Part shown: in pieces, positions 55,048 to 64,000 of the stretch
Numbering within the stretch: the stretch's first letter is position 1
Layout: the number at the start of each line of letters is the position of its first letter
NCBI GenBank assembly: GCA_049487715.1
Contig: CP150561.1
Coordinates: forward strand, 558,001 to 622,000
Reading direction: 5' to 3'
Source of the DNA: Pycnococcus provasolii
Lineage: Eukaryota; Chlorophyta; Pseudoscourfieldiophyceae; Pseudoscourfieldiales
Length of the DNA stretch: 64,000 bases
Position numbers and translations under genes: made by a program
The notes under the pieces: model-generated
What the model saw: only the letters and a program-made list of their open reading frames with translations
Databases searched by the model: none
What the model was told of the DNA's origin: nothing

Positions 55048-55959
55048 ATGTCCACGTCCCATTCGCTCGGCGGGGGCATGCACGGAGGGGGTGAAGATGG
55101 TGGTGGTGGTGAAGGTGGCGGGTCATTGGACTCCTTGTTGAATCCTCGTACCCCTATGGATACGGACATTGGTCCTCCTGAGAAAGGTCCTGGTGCTGCT
55201 GACTCCTCTCCTGCTGCTCCTCGTCCTCCTGTTCTGGATAACCTTGCTGGTGGGGGTGCTGGTGGTGGCGGTGCCGCGCCAAATACACAAAATAATAATA
55301 ATAATACGTCGACAGATACCGACGAACCGGAAATTACGGAAGATGAAGACACGCCGCGTGAAGAAGATAACAACAAGTCCAAGTCTGGTGGTGGCTCAGA
55401 ACACGAAAGAAACAGCTTATTGGTACCCAAGTCAGAAGAAGACTCGGAAAGGGACGCGCGAAACGGAAGGGAAGCGGGCATGTCGCCGTCAGGGGATGAC
55501 GTGGAAATGACGACGCCGTCGTCGCAGCAACTGCCGCCTCCGCCGCCTCGTGCCACCGCAGCGCCGTCAGCAGGGAAGAACAACGCCTCGAAAAGTGGAA
55601 AGGAGAAAAACAAAGACAAAGCGCCGGCGTCACGGGCAGCAGGCGGCGCGCTGAGACCACACGAAATGGCGCCACGGGCACTGCCTCTGCGCCCGGACGC
55701 CGCCGCGCGCGTATTCAGCGCAGGCATGCTCAGCGGCGACTACGGAAGGCAGGATGCCACCATGCTGCACGCGCTCGAGCACCTGACACCTGACCAGCTC
55801 AGGAACAAGGCTGCGGAACTGGACCAGCGACACCACAAGTTGAGGATGGAGGAGGCGAGCGAGACACGACGCGCGCACGAACTCATGACGTGGTGCCTAT
55901 TACCGAGCGAGCACAGTCCGGCGACACCGAGCGAGGAAACGAGAACGCCGGAGGGTTAG
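55048..55959 (+). CDS. low-complexity hypothetical protein
   Basis: The ATG at 55048 gives 303 residues. The first 200 residues are disordered: Gly-rich (GGGEDGGGGEGGG), Pro/Ala-rich, an Asn run, a Thr/Asp/Glu stretch and Lys/Ser repeats. The last 100 residues look folded and helical (ARVFSAGMLSGDYGRQDATM, ALEHLTPDQLRNKAAELDQ, HHKLRMEEASETRRAHELM). Such a C-terminal segment may be a helical bundle, possibly nuclear. No family is recognised. An upstream extension of the frame to 54940 has no ATG. Confidence 0.6.
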   Translation: MSTSHSLGGGMHGGGEDGGGGEGGGSLDSLLNPRTPMDTDIGPPEKGPGAADSSPAAPRPPVLDNLAGGGAGGGGAAPNTQNNNNNTSTDTDEPEITEDEDTPREEDNNKSKSGGGSEHERNSLLVPKSEEDSERDARNGREAGMSPSGDDVEMTTPSSQQLPPPPPRATAAPSAGKNNASKSGKEKNKDKAPASRAAGGALRPHEMAPRALPLRPDAAARVFSAGMLSGDYGRQDATMLHALEHLTPDQLRNKAAELDQRHHKLRMEEASETRRAHELMTWCLLPSEHSPATPSEETRTPEG

Positions 55960-56090
55960 CACAAGCGTTGTAATAGTACCAACATTTCCAAGTCAAATTT
56001 GCACCTGTCAGTTTGAAAACCCCCAGTTGGAATTTCCGCCATTTTTTCCGTTCCCCCCCTCCCCCCTGCCCCTGCGCATTTGTAACTTGC

Positions 56091-57230
56091 ATGGCGTCCT
56101 CGCACTCCCAAGAGAAGTTTGACTCGCATGACGTGCTGACAACGAAAGAGCGCGCGTCCAGCCTCTTGTGCTCCATCATCCAACACTCGCTCGCAACCTC
56201 GCCATCCTCACTCGCGCTCCCGCCCCTCTCCTCCCCGCTCCTCGCCGCGCTCAAGGCGTTCGTTCGGCGAGAAAAACACGCACAGTCATCACTCGCCATC
56301 CTGTCAGCGTGCATGAACATTATCAGCGTGCAGTCGTCGTCAGCCGATGGCGATGCTTCCCTCTCTCCATCGCGCCGCAAGAGAATCGCTCTGCAAGTAC
56401 TACAGCACGTCGTCAAGAGAGATAAGGTGGCCAGAACCAAACTCATGCAGGAAGGCGTCGATGCCGTCGTCGAGCTCTTCACGGACGATGCTCCGGCACC
56501 TGCACCGGCTGCTCAGCCACCACCGGCAAAGCGAAGGAGAAGACGCGCTGTTAGTGACGTGACTGCGGAGGCTGCAGCTGCGAGAGCCGCGACGCGCGCG
56601 TGCGCGGTGGAAGCTGGGGAGAGAAGGGCGCTGCGTGACGACGCCAGAAAGGCGCTTGAAGCGTGGGCGCAGGAGTACGGCAGCTCGTATCAGAGGCTTC
56701 GCCATGCGGTGACATGGCTTGAGTGCGCCAAGGGCATCACGCCGCCTGCAGATAATGCGGCGCAGGATGCGGCACAAGCGGCGGCACAAGCGGCGGCACA
56801 AGCGGCGGCGCAGGAGGCGGCGCAAGCGACAGCCAGGATTTGCGCCGCAGCGGATGCAGCTGAAAGAAAACTGGAGGTGGCGAGCGGTGGTGGTGTCGGA
56901 GTAGTGGATCATGGCGACGGCTTCGACGACGACGAGTGGGAGGGTGAGGGCGACGACGACGACGACGACGAGTGGGTAGGTGAGAGAGTCGTGGTGGCTG
57001 GCAACGCCGCGGCGGCGTACGCAGTCGCCGCTGACCCGGAGGCTGCGGCGGCCATTGCAAACGCGGCTGAGCAACTGCGCGCGCACGCGCGACAGTTGGA
57101 CACCTGGATGACAGCACTCAATGCGGGCGGCGAAGCGTGGCACGAGGCGCACGAGAGAGCTGCGGCGCTTGCAACGCGCGTCAACGCAGTTCTGCGCTCG
57201 TGCGAAGATGTATGTGAAGATGTGCAATAA
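56091..57230 (+). CDS. possible UVSSA-like (VHS-like) protein
   Basis: The 379-residue protein has a helical N-terminal part (ASSLLCSIIQHSLATSPSS, LLAALKAFVRREKH, LQVLQHVVKRDKVARTKLM, VDAVVELF). After a basic linker (KRRRRRA) it carries ALEAWAQEYGSSYQRLRHAV. The spacing of this segment and the helices before it recall the N-terminal VHS-like domain of UVSSA, where a similar L-W-FG-Y-L pattern ends the domain. UVSSA links stalled RNA polymerase II to TFIIH in transcription-coupled repair. The usual C-terminal UVSSA zinc-finger domain is not seen. Instead there is an Ala/Gln repeat (AQAAAQAAAQ), an acidic run and a helical end. The match is tentative. The ATG at 56091 is the first in frame. Confidence 0.6.
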   Translation: MASSHSQEKFDSHDVLTTKERASSLLCSIIQHSLATSPSSLALPPLSSPLLAALKAFVRREKHAQSSLAILSACMNIISVQSSSADGDASLSPSRRKRIALQVLQHVVKRDKVARTKLMQEGVDAVVELFTDDAPAPAPAAQPPPAKRRRRRAVSDVTAEAAAARAATRACAVEAGERRALRDDARKALEAWAQEYGSSYQRLRHAVTWLECAKGITPPADNAAQDAAQAAAQAAAQAAAQEAAQATARICAAADAAERKLEVASGGGVGVVDHGDGFDDDEWEGEGDDDDDDEWVGERVVVAGNAAAAYAVAADPEAAAAIANAAEQLRAHARQLDTWMTALNAGGEAWHEAHERAAALATRVNAVLRSCEDVCEDVQ

Positions 57231-57275
57231 AAATATTTTGTAAATTTTTTAACTTCTACAAATTTAGACTTTGCA

Positions 57276-59075
57276 TTACCACCCTCGGTAAGCAAGCGTA
57301 CTCCTGTAGAATGGAGGAGGTAAATTTTGGTTTTCGCGCGCGTTGCGCAGCGCTATGTAAGCCAAGTAAGGCGAATTCCACGACGTCATGAAGCCAAGGC
57401 CGCCAATCACGATCCCTCCAAGCAGGTACTCCCATCCGAGATGGCCGGCGGGCGTATCGTTCGTCGGAGGTTCACCCGCGTCTCTCATTTCGACACTCAC
57501 CACGAAGTTCGCATCGAGCTCCGCCTGAAGTGCATTGCGCGAAACCTTACGCCCATTGGTCTCGTAGTATCCCTGGACGTCCACGAATGACCACTGCGAC
57601 GGGTCCACGTTCGTGGCGGTTACTGTGATGACGATTCGCCGTAGGCGTGCGACCGATACCACGTCATCCATGGCCGTTGCTTGCACCAACCTGTGTCGTG
57701 GAAGTGTCCTGCGCCGTGCTAGAGGGTCATCGGCAGCCGTGCCAAATGCCACAGTCACGAAGCGCGGCTTTGGCCCTCCCACCGACGAGCTCGCGCCTTT
57801 CACATTAATGCTGCCATAGAGCCACGCGCGCGCGTACGACGTGTCGCTGCACGGGTACGTGCCGGGGTACAGGTCATTCTCCCACCCCCACTTGCTTGGC
57901 TTCAGGTTGCCTCTGCTTTCCTGGCGATTCGACATGGGAACCTGCACGCCATCCACGAACACGCTGTCAGTGAGGCTGACGTTGCCGAGAATGGACAGCG
58001 GCGGAATGTACGACGCTGGAGATCGCTTGAGCGCCTCCGACACGAACGCTTCCACGTCCGCGGAACTGATAAACGCGCGGGATACGTTCAAGTTGAGGCG
58101 CGTAACCTCTTGGCCACCAGAGTACAAGACAAGGACAGGACGGCTCGGTTTTGGCAACGCTGCCCTGCTCCTGGTCGTTTGCGTTCTGGTCAGCACGGAA
58201 ACACGGCCGGCAATTTTCTCGTCGTACGGGTACAGGCCAACAGCCTTGCGCAGCAGTGTGTCCATCTGCGAGCACGTCTCAAGCAGTCGAGGGCACGACG
58301 TCACCTTGAGCTCGTCAAACTTCGTGCACGCCTCGTTCGCGAGCTCGAGGTTGCTCAAGGACATGATTCGTCGTTTCTCGAACAGGTCAGACCCGGCGAG
58401 TACCGACAGGCCGCGCATCGCCATGTTCTTCCACAGGGTTTGGTCCTTCGAGTTGTTGTTGTTCAGGATGGCGGTTCTCAGCTCGTCGCAGGTGTCAAAG
58501 GCGTCGTTCGTGCCGTCGACGAGGGCTCCGTTGACGGCGCTCTTGTCCATGCTGACGGCGGTGCTGTCTGCAAGGCAGGGCACAGGATACGCGCCCTTGC
58601 ACGCGTCTTCGGTGGCTGTGTACAGTCGTATGGCTGGTATGGCCAAGCTGGTCTGCGCGGCATTCCCACCCTCGCTCCAGTACGGATTGCTCGCTACTAC
58701 GAAGAGCTTGTCGTGCAGAGGCTGTGCGAGCGGTCCCATGGTCCTCTTGTCGAAGAGCATGTCTCGCGCGTCTCTGTCCCACGGCCTTAGCAGGGTTGTT
58801 TCGTAGAACAGGCTGAGTCCTCCCGTGATGATGAGAGCGAGGATGATGCCAAAGTACAGCCTGAGCCTTGCGTATCCGTCGCTGACGCGTGCGACGTCGA
58901 GGTACCTCCACCTGTATATTTTGAAGGTATGAGTTTTCGCGGCTGACTCCGGGTCCATGGAGGACTGCAAGGAGGCTGCCGCCGCCGCCGCGGAGGTGGC
59001 CGGAGGGTAGGCATAGTCGCCCTCGTACGCGGGCGACGACGTGAGCGTCAACGTGGTGGCTGTGGTGCGCGACAT
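57276..59075 (-). CDS. two-helix membrane protein with large luminal domain, unknown
   Basis: The 599-residue protein from the ATG at 59075 has a cytosolic N-terminus of about 70 residues, a first helix (about 73-91; YFGIILALIITGGLSLFY), a large Cys-bearing soluble domain (about 95-540), and a second helix near 545-565 (YLLGGIVIGGLGFMTSW). Cys pairs occur in DACKGAYPVPC and SCPRLLETC. Beta-rich text follows (RPVLVLYSGGQEVTRL, SRAFISSADVEAFVSEAL, FVTVAFGTAA). The topology is that of an ER or plasma-membrane protein with an exposed loop. No family is recognised. It is convergent with the UVSSA-like gene, with only about 45 bases between stops. Confidence 0.75.
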   Translation of the reverse strand: MSRTTATTLTLTSSPAYEGDYAYPPATSAAAAAASLQSSMDPESAAKTHTFKIYRWRYLDVARVSDGYARLRLYFGIILALIITGGLSLFYETTLLRPWDRDARDMLFDKRTMGPLAQPLHDKLFVVASNPYWSEGGNAAQTSLAIPAIRLYTATEDACKGAYPVPCLADSTAVSMDKSAVNGALVDGTNDAFDTCDELRTAILNNNNSKDQTLWKNMAMRGLSVLAGSDLFEKRRIMSLSNLELANEACTKFDELKVTSCPRLLETCSQMDTLLRKAVGLYPYDEKIAGRVSVLTRTQTTRSRAALPKPSRPVLVLYSGGQEVTRLNLNVSRAFISSADVEAFVSEALKRSPASYIPPLSILGNVSLTDSVFVDGVQVPMSNRQESRGNLKPSKWGWENDLYPGTYPCSDTSYARAWLYGSINVKGASSSVGGPKPRFVTVAFGTAADDPLARRRTLPRHRLVQATAMDDVVSVARLRRIVITVTATNVDPSQWSFVDVQGYYETNGRKVSRNALQAELDANFVVSVEMRDAGEPPTNDTPAGHLGWEYLLGGIVIGGLGFMTSWNSPYLAYIALRNARENQNLPPPFYRSTLAYRGW

Positions 59076-59204
59076 ACTTCGGCGCAGCACTCGCCGTCGT
59101 CCGGCGTCGGTTGGAAAAATGGACGCAACAGGGGGAGGGGGAGGGAACGAAGTCTTTGCATTTCAAAATAAAGCACCTGTCTTCCTCCACCTGCGGGGGG
59201 ATCC

Positions 59205-59310
59205 CTCCTAGGTCACACCTCCTTGGGTCTTTTTTGGAGTCGGGTCTTTTTGGGATACCGGTCGTGCTCTTCTTTGGTCGGGGGGGAAATAACGGGGTGG
59301 ATCCCTCGTG
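59205..59310 (+). repeat. short repeat shared with 43440-43515
   Basis: ATACCGGTCGTGCTCTT and AAATAACGGGGTGGATCCC match the block near 43460-43511. It lies 0.2 kb before the helicase fragment. Confidence 0.5.
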
Positions 59311-59496
59311 TCACGAGGCGCACTGCACAGCGGTGAAGAGCACAAACAATAACCGCGCGAGAAATGACCGAGCTGCCTTGCAAGACAACGGCGGCGTGCG
59401 GATTCGTCGCCGCCTCTTTCAGACTGCAACGCCGCGACTCGCCAGCTTGGGGTCGAAGCATGACGACGACGAAAACTCGAAAAGCTCGACGTATCG

Positions 59497-59877
59497 ATGG
59501 GGAACGAGGAGATATACGGCAAGCAGGTGTTCAAGTGCGATATGCTCAAAGCCATCGAGTTGGGCCTGATCACCGACTACCGTTTGCATGTCGTCTGCGT
59601 GAAGGGGGACGAGGAAAGTCTCAAGAAATTGGCTGCGTCAAAAGAGGTTGAAGATGTGGAGGGCACGCCCTTCGACGTGGCGCTTGCATGCGCTCTAAAG
59701 CAAGTGCTGGGCGAGCTAGGCAAGGCGTTTGCGTTCCACACGTTCATTCGAGAATCGCGGAAGACTGCCGACATCCTTCGCGCAGTGCTCCCAAAGAGCG
59801 CGAGGGTGGAGTACGTGGACTCGAAGCGCTCTAACAAGGAGAACAAGGAGGCGCTCGACAACTTTGGTCAAGCCTGA
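59497..59877 (+). pseudogene. fragment of a superfamily-2 helicase-like protein
   Basis: The 126-residue frame begins NEEIYGKQVFKCDMLKAIEL and continues GLITDYRLHVVCV, a block typical of the start of the second RecA-like half in DEAD/DEAH helicases of the restriction-enzyme or helicase-associated type found in phages, bacteria and protists. Then KAFAFHTFIRESRKTADIL resembles motif IV. Motifs I-III upstream and V-VI downstream are missing, and the text before 59497 reads in other frames. It is thus a leftover of a longer gene. It follows the short repeat shared with 43.4 kb, which also precedes an ORF remnant. Confidence 0.5.
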
Positions 59878-60124
59878 GGACTATTGGACTACTGCGGCGG
59901 CATCGTCGTTTGCAACACATGCAAATGCCATTTCTACGACAAAGGCCTTGTTTTTTTTCAAAATTTAGCACGTTTGATTACTGAATGAACAATCTTAGAA
60001 AAAAACACAACAGCTTGGGTTCATGCATGCAATGCAACACATGATGTTCATTAATCATTATCCTCACTCCCTTGTCTCCCTACCAGGTCGCAACAATGGC
60101 AACATCGCTGACATCCAACACAAC

Positions 60125-62251
60125 TTAACACACGCCAGGCTCGCACGCCGCGCGCTCAAGCGCGTAGTCGAGCAGAGAACTCACCGCACCGTCCAAGCCG
60201 CGAAGGCACAGCGTTGGTATCATCTGCGCAAGACGACGAAAAACACCCGCCGCGTACACGTCAGCGACACGCTTGACGAAGCGAACGTCGTCCAAACGTT
60301 TTTCAACTGTGAGACTAACTAGATCTTTGCGGGTCTGCATTTGGCCGCGGCGAAGTGCCGACGCCGATGCAAGCCTATCCGCAAAGGCATCCCATTCAGC
60401 GTCATCTTCGCCGTCGTCTTCAGACTCGCCTTCCGCGTTGTCGTCGTCGTCTTTATGAACACGATGTTCAAAGGCGTTGAGCCAGTGTGTCACATCGTCA
60501 GGCTGAGCCCAATCTGCAGGCATCTCCAAATCACCCTCATCGACCTGTTCGTCCTGTTCCACCGCCGCCACCTTCTGACCAATTTTCGATGCGAGTTCGA
60601 ACCTCTCGACCCAATGTCGCTGTGCTTCAGCACTGTCGGCCCGAAGGAAGAGACGAACACGCTTGTTTTGAGGCGCAGTAGGATCCAACATAATATGTTT
60701 CGTGCGTCCACTCTGGTCGACGGCAGTGAGCGGATCGTCGTCCAGAACGGTGACACCCTCCAAGACAATCAGCAGGTGAGCGTCAGCAATGATCGCCGCA
60801 GCGGACGGTTCACTACGAGGAGTGAGCACGCTGTTGTCTAGGGTAGCGCGGCGCGCAACCTTGGGTGGTGCGAGTGTGGACGCGTCGCTGAATAGACAGG
60901 CTGTCCACTCAGCAAGAAGCGACCTTCCAGAAGATAAAACTGGCAGGCGCGCAGTGTCCAACTTAGCCGCAGAAGCCGAGTTCCCGTCCCAAACATTGCA
61001 GCCAACCACACTATAGACACGACGAATACTTTCTTTCTCACCGTTCGCAAAATAGTGAACCCGTCCAGTCCTCTCGCAAAGCACAAACCACCGTTGAAGC
61101 CAGCGCCCGTTGCGGTCCAGTTTGCGTAGGTTCCCCATGAAGTAGTTGGAGTTGCCGTTGCCATCGTCAGATTTGGTCAGCTGACCACCAGATGCTCGCC
61201 AGTCGAGATCAAAGAATTGAGTCGACTTATCAGCTGTTCCGACGGACGTTGTGGTTACGTTGGTGTTATCGCCCGCATGCGTGACGTGCTGAACTGCCGC
61301 TTCGAAAGCAACCTTATCAACAAACTGCTTTTCCGCATCCACGATGGTGTCGGCAGAAACAACAAATGACCCAAACCACCCATCCACAGCCGCCTTCATT
61401 GTCGCGCGGAACCACGAACACGCCGCCAAGGCCATCTCAGTCTCCTGGGATATCGACGACTTTTTGACTGTCTCAAAGAGCTGAGCTTCAAGTCGACTGC
61501 ACACAAGTTCAACAACACCAAGAATTTCGTCGCGAGCACATTTCGCTTTCCCTTTCGCGATGCCATCCACGTCGTGAAGGCGCGTCGAGACGAGCGCACG
61601 CACGCCAGCCTCACAAAAAATTACCGGCTCCTGCAAACCACTCGCCGCACGCAGCGTCTCGAGTGCGTCTGAGAGTGCGTCGTGAAGGTCCTCGTTGTTG
61701 CCATCTCCTCCTTCCTCGCAGTCGTTAGCAAGCTGCTCAAATGCCGCACGCAGGCTCGCCTCTCCGTAAGACAAGCACTTCCTTATCGATGAAGCGGCAG
61801 ACGCCGCCTTGGAACGGTCTTCGGGAGTCAAAACGATCAGCATGTTGTCGAGCATGTGGTCTGCCACGACGTCGTTTTCGCCATAACTGTAGCAGCACGT
61901 TGCGCGCGGGACGGCGGCTGCCGTTTCCGTTGGCGCCAAGAGCAGCTGTATCGCCGCACACAAAGCACGAGAAACACGCATGCGCGTATGCAGAACACTG
62001 CACGTGGTTGTTTTGCAGGGAGCGGTATGCATTTCTTGCTCATCTTCGTCTTTATTTTCGACTTCTTCCTCTTCTTCAGCGGTAGCATCGTCCGTTGAGG
62101 AGGAGGAGGAGTCCAAAGAGTCCGCCTCATTTTCGTTCTCATCAGTCTCATCGATGGTGTCCAAGCCGTCCGCTGACTCCGCAACGTTCTGTATGAGTTC
62201 GTCCACGAGCACTTTCATCTCGTCAATGATCAGCGCCTCGTTACTCTCCAT
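60125..62251 (-). CDS. PH-domain protein, possibly dynamin-related without GTPase
   Basis: The 708-residue protein has an acidic disordered stretch (about 31-75), a helical region (about 90-320, with LVSTRLHDVDGIAK and a Cys-containing helix), then a PH domain (about 368-570). The PH start YFMGNLRKLDRNGRWLQRWF and its final Trp helix (RHWVERFELAS) are clear; a long insert sits between its strands. After an acidic linker comes a helical end (RKDLVSLTVEKRLDDVRFV, AGVFRRLAQMIP) that faintly recalls the dynamin GED. No GTPase motif is present, so a dynamin origin is only a suggestion. The PH domain may bind membrane phosphoinositides. The ATG at 62251 is the first in frame. Confidence 0.75.
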   Translation of the reverse strand: MESNEALIIDEMKVLVDELIQNVAESADGLDTIDETDENENEADSLDSSSSSTDDATAEEEEEVENKDEDEQEMHTAPCKTTTCSVLHTRMRVSRALCAAIQLLLAPTETAAAVPRATCCYSYGENDVVADHMLDNMLIVLTPEDRSKAASAASSIRKCLSYGEASLRAAFEQLANDCEEGGDGNNEDLHDALSDALETLRAASGLQEPVIFCEAGVRALVSTRLHDVDGIAKGKAKCARDEILGVVELVCSRLEAQLFETVKKSSISQETEMALAACSWFRATMKAAVDGWFGSFVVSADTIVDAEKQFVDKVAFEAAVQHVTHAGDNTNVTTTSVGTADKSTQFFDLDWRASGGQLTKSDDGNGNSNYFMGNLRKLDRNGRWLQRWFVLCERTGRVHYFANGEKESIRRVYSVVGCNVWDGNSASAAKLDTARLPVLSSGRSLLAEWTACLFSDASTLAPPKVARRATLDNSVLTPRSEPSAAAIIADAHLLIVLEGVTVLDDDPLTAVDQSGRTKHIMLDPTAPQNKRVRLFLRADSAEAQRHWVERFELASKIGQKVAAVEQDEQVDEGDLEMPADWAQPDDVTHWLNAFEHRVHKDDDDNAEGESEDDGEDDAEWDAFADRLASASALRRGQMQTRKDLVSLTVEKRLDDVRFVKRVADVYAAGVFRRLAQMIPTLCLRGLDGAVSSLLDYALERAACEPGVC

Positions 62252-63443
62252 GGTGTTGATTGCGCGCAGTCAGGCCAGTCAAAACCCAAACCCCCCCCAT
62301 CAGGGGTCCAAGGCGCGAAACGCGAGCCCATGCCTAACCCGCCCTAACCCGAAGGCCACGCAAGACGATTCAAAAATCGTTCAAAGCCCAAGCCAACCAA
62401 AGGCCAAGGCCGAGTGCCAGTTGCCAGTGCTACCCTTCGTATTCGTCCGAGAGCGAGAGCGAGTGGTGTGAAAGGAGGCACGGGCATGGACAGACTCTCG
62501 GAGGTTTGTGCAAGGCCGATCATCAGGTGTCACGTCCCGGGAGGTCTTCCCGGCGGGCGGTGGGGTCGAGGGGGAGCGATCCTTTTGGTTCGGGGTTTGG
62601 GGTCCTGGAGTGGGAAAAAAATAATAGTTGCTGTTTGGGGGTTCGCTGTCCACCTGGTGCGTCTTCTCTCTTTCTTTCTCTCTCTGATTCTCGGCTTTCT
62701 CGCCAGTCGGCGTATTATTACCACCGCAGCTCCTTTTATTACCACCGCATCTCCTTCAAACTCACGCAAGGCCAGTCGGCGTATTACCACCGCAGCTCCC
62801 TCGATACTCACGCCAGGCCAGTCGGTCAAGGTATGAGGCTGTCTAACGGCAGCCTCATAAACCTTTAGTTGTTCTGTGTGAGGCTCCTAGAGGCGTTCTT
62901 CAACTCTCAACTCAGCAGCCTCCCATTTCGTGCATTGTTTCGTAATAACCTCCCTAGAGTGCAGCTCCCGATGCTGTTAGGAAGGCGTTCCTTAGCCCCA
63001 ACCTCCTCCGCGGGATCCCGCGATCGATCGGAAAAGATCACAAAAAGCGTAGCACGGGCTGTCCTTTTCCGGATCGCTTCGGATGTCGGAGGGGCGGAGA
63101 GACACCACCGCCCACCCTCACACGCGGCTCAAAAGTCAAAAGGTCTATTGTCTTGTCGGCGGCGGGACCCAACGCGTGGAAGGGGGAATTCCGGAAGGCT
63201 TGAGGGGGAAGGGAAAGAAGGCTCGGAGCCCCAGGGGGGCGCGCGTCGGCTGTCGGAGTGTTGTTCTCGTTCCCCCCTCCCCTCCTCCCCTCCCCCGCTG
63301 CCCTGCTGGCGGCCGCGCACCTCGACGAGTCCCTCGGTCGCTCGCTCATTCCAAACCGTCTCGCTCTCTTACAAGTGTCTATACTCCACAACACAACACA
63401 ACACAACACGTCCTCGTCTATCACACGACATATACTCTTGAAC
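62252..63443. other. divergent intergenic region with minisatellite
   Basis: About 1.2 kb without a gene. A unit GCCAGTCGGCGTATTACCAC / CGCAGCTCC repeats in part from 62702 to 62825. CCCTAACCCGCCCTAACCCG units are near 62331. CT-rich tracts and a CAACACAACACAACA repeat (63389-63408) lie just before the last gene. Confidence 0.55.
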
Positions 63444-64000
63444 ATGGTACGTTATAGCCTGCCCTCTTCGTGTGCTCTTCGTGTGCTCTTGTCGCGCTCT
63501 TGTTTCGGTTAACCGGGCCTATTTGGTTGGTTTGGGTTGGTTTGGGCCGCCTTAACTTGCTGGTTGGGCTCTTGTTTTCTTTTGTCTTCTTCGGGGAATT
63601 CATCCTGATCAAGTTTGTGATTTTGATTGGTGGTGGTGAAGGTGGTGATAATTATGTATGAATTATTTCACCCAATATTATTCACTCACAACACAAAAAA
63701 TACACCTCCACCACACATCACTCATCATCACATCATCATCACAACAGGGTGCCGCGCCTTCCACAGGAACCGTCAATGTCAACGTCAAAAGCATGCCGCC
63801 CTCAAGTGGTGGCGGCATAAACAAGGTGTCGCCCTCGCCGGTCGACTCGCACAGCATGGCGTCGCCGCTCTTCACCACAGAGGGATACGGCGAGAACGTC
63901 TTCAAGGGCAACATTGCCGCCAAGTACCTCAAGAAGCAGGGACTTACGGTGGACGACCTCAACGACTCCAGCTGGGTGAAGAACCCGAAGAAGGCTGACC
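63444..64000 (+). CDS. start of a type III glutamine synthetase-like gene, intron after the ATG
   Basis: An ATG at 63444-63446 is followed directly by GTACGT, a good 5' splice site. A CA-rich tract ends in ACAACAG at 63741-63747. Splicing joins ATG to GGTGCCGCGCCT and gives one open frame from 63748 to the window end (84 codons). This frame has no in-frame stop. It reads through a Ser/Gly/Pro-rich leader, then FTTEGYGENVFKGNIAAKYL and LNDSSWVKNPKKAD. These blocks look like the start of glutamine synthetase III (GlnN/GSIII) of algae, which makes glutamine from glutamate and ammonia. If splicing fails, an ATG at 63793 could serve. The catalytic part is outside the window, so the call is tentative. 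It is the only intron I can support here. Confidence 0.55.

Noticed and set aside
1-64000. tRNA and rRNA genes
   Set aside because: I looked by eye for the T-loop consensus GGTTCRANNCC with a cloverleaf and for conserved rRNA blocks and found none I could support; tRNAscan-SE or Infernal would settle it.

Overview
The window looks like nuclear DNA of a small green alga, most likely a prasinophyte-type picoalga. Reasons: nearly all genes are intron-free and closely packed, the coding GC is high, and several products are green-lineage types (an SnRK2 kinase, a plastid-type HPP membrane protein, a plant UBP12/USP7-like ubiquitin-fold region, and a wall protein with pherophorin/extensin-like proline runs). 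An enkurin-domain gene and an Sfi1-like gene suggest cilia or basal bodies. Short TTAGGG and TTAGGGG blocks lie in many intergenic regions. Species is inferred, not proven.

Layout. 0.3-3.8 kb: a small unknown gene, the Hsp70-Hsp90 co-chaperone STI1/HOP, and a cyclophilin. 4.1-8.5 kb: a 4.2-kb element with 341-343 bp terminal inverted repeats, set inside TTAGGGG/TGAGGGG arrays. It has no transposase and carries broken or truncated genes (a SHAW/TIR-like pseudogene, a double cupin without an ATG, a gene with an internal TGA, and the tail of a membrane protein). 8.7-11 kb: a secreted protein and a ubiquitin-like membrane protein. 11.3-14.6 kb: a decayed DDE transposon with 27-bp terminal repeats and at least four frameshifts in its transposase. 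15.3-19.3 kb: the most remarkable gene, a 1344-residue protein joining a TIR domain, a GIMAP-like P-loop GTPase, a coiled coil, a USP7/UBP12-type ubiquitin-like region and ankyrin-like repeats. It has the plan of an immune receptor.

19.4-35 kb: a lysophospholipid acyltransferase, an LRRC40-like protein, a 2367-residue secreted proline-rich protein, an enkurin-domain protein, an unknown protein and an SnRK2 kinase. 36.6-49.9 kb: an EGF/transmembrane/RING-H2 ubiquitin ligase, an Sfi1-repeat/Kelch/coiled-coil protein, an ORF remnant, an unknown protein, an ABCG half-transporter, an STK19 homologue and a four-helix membrane protein. 50.2-64 kb: an unknown acidic-tailed protein, an HPP (NITR2-like) plastid membrane protein, a plastid-targeted Pro/Ala/Lys-rich protein, two low-complexity unknown proteins, a possible UVSSA-like protein, a two-helix membrane protein, a helicase fragment, a PH-domain protein, and the start of a gene resembling type III glutamine synthetase. 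That last gene has an intron directly after its ATG.

The genes do not form an operon; convergent and divergent neighbours are common. Possible functional themes are protein quality control (STI1, cyclophilin, two ubiquitin-linked membrane proteins), transcription-coupled repair (STK19 and perhaps UVSSA), cilia (enkurin, Sfi1-like), and innate-immunity-like TIR signalling next to mobile-element remains.
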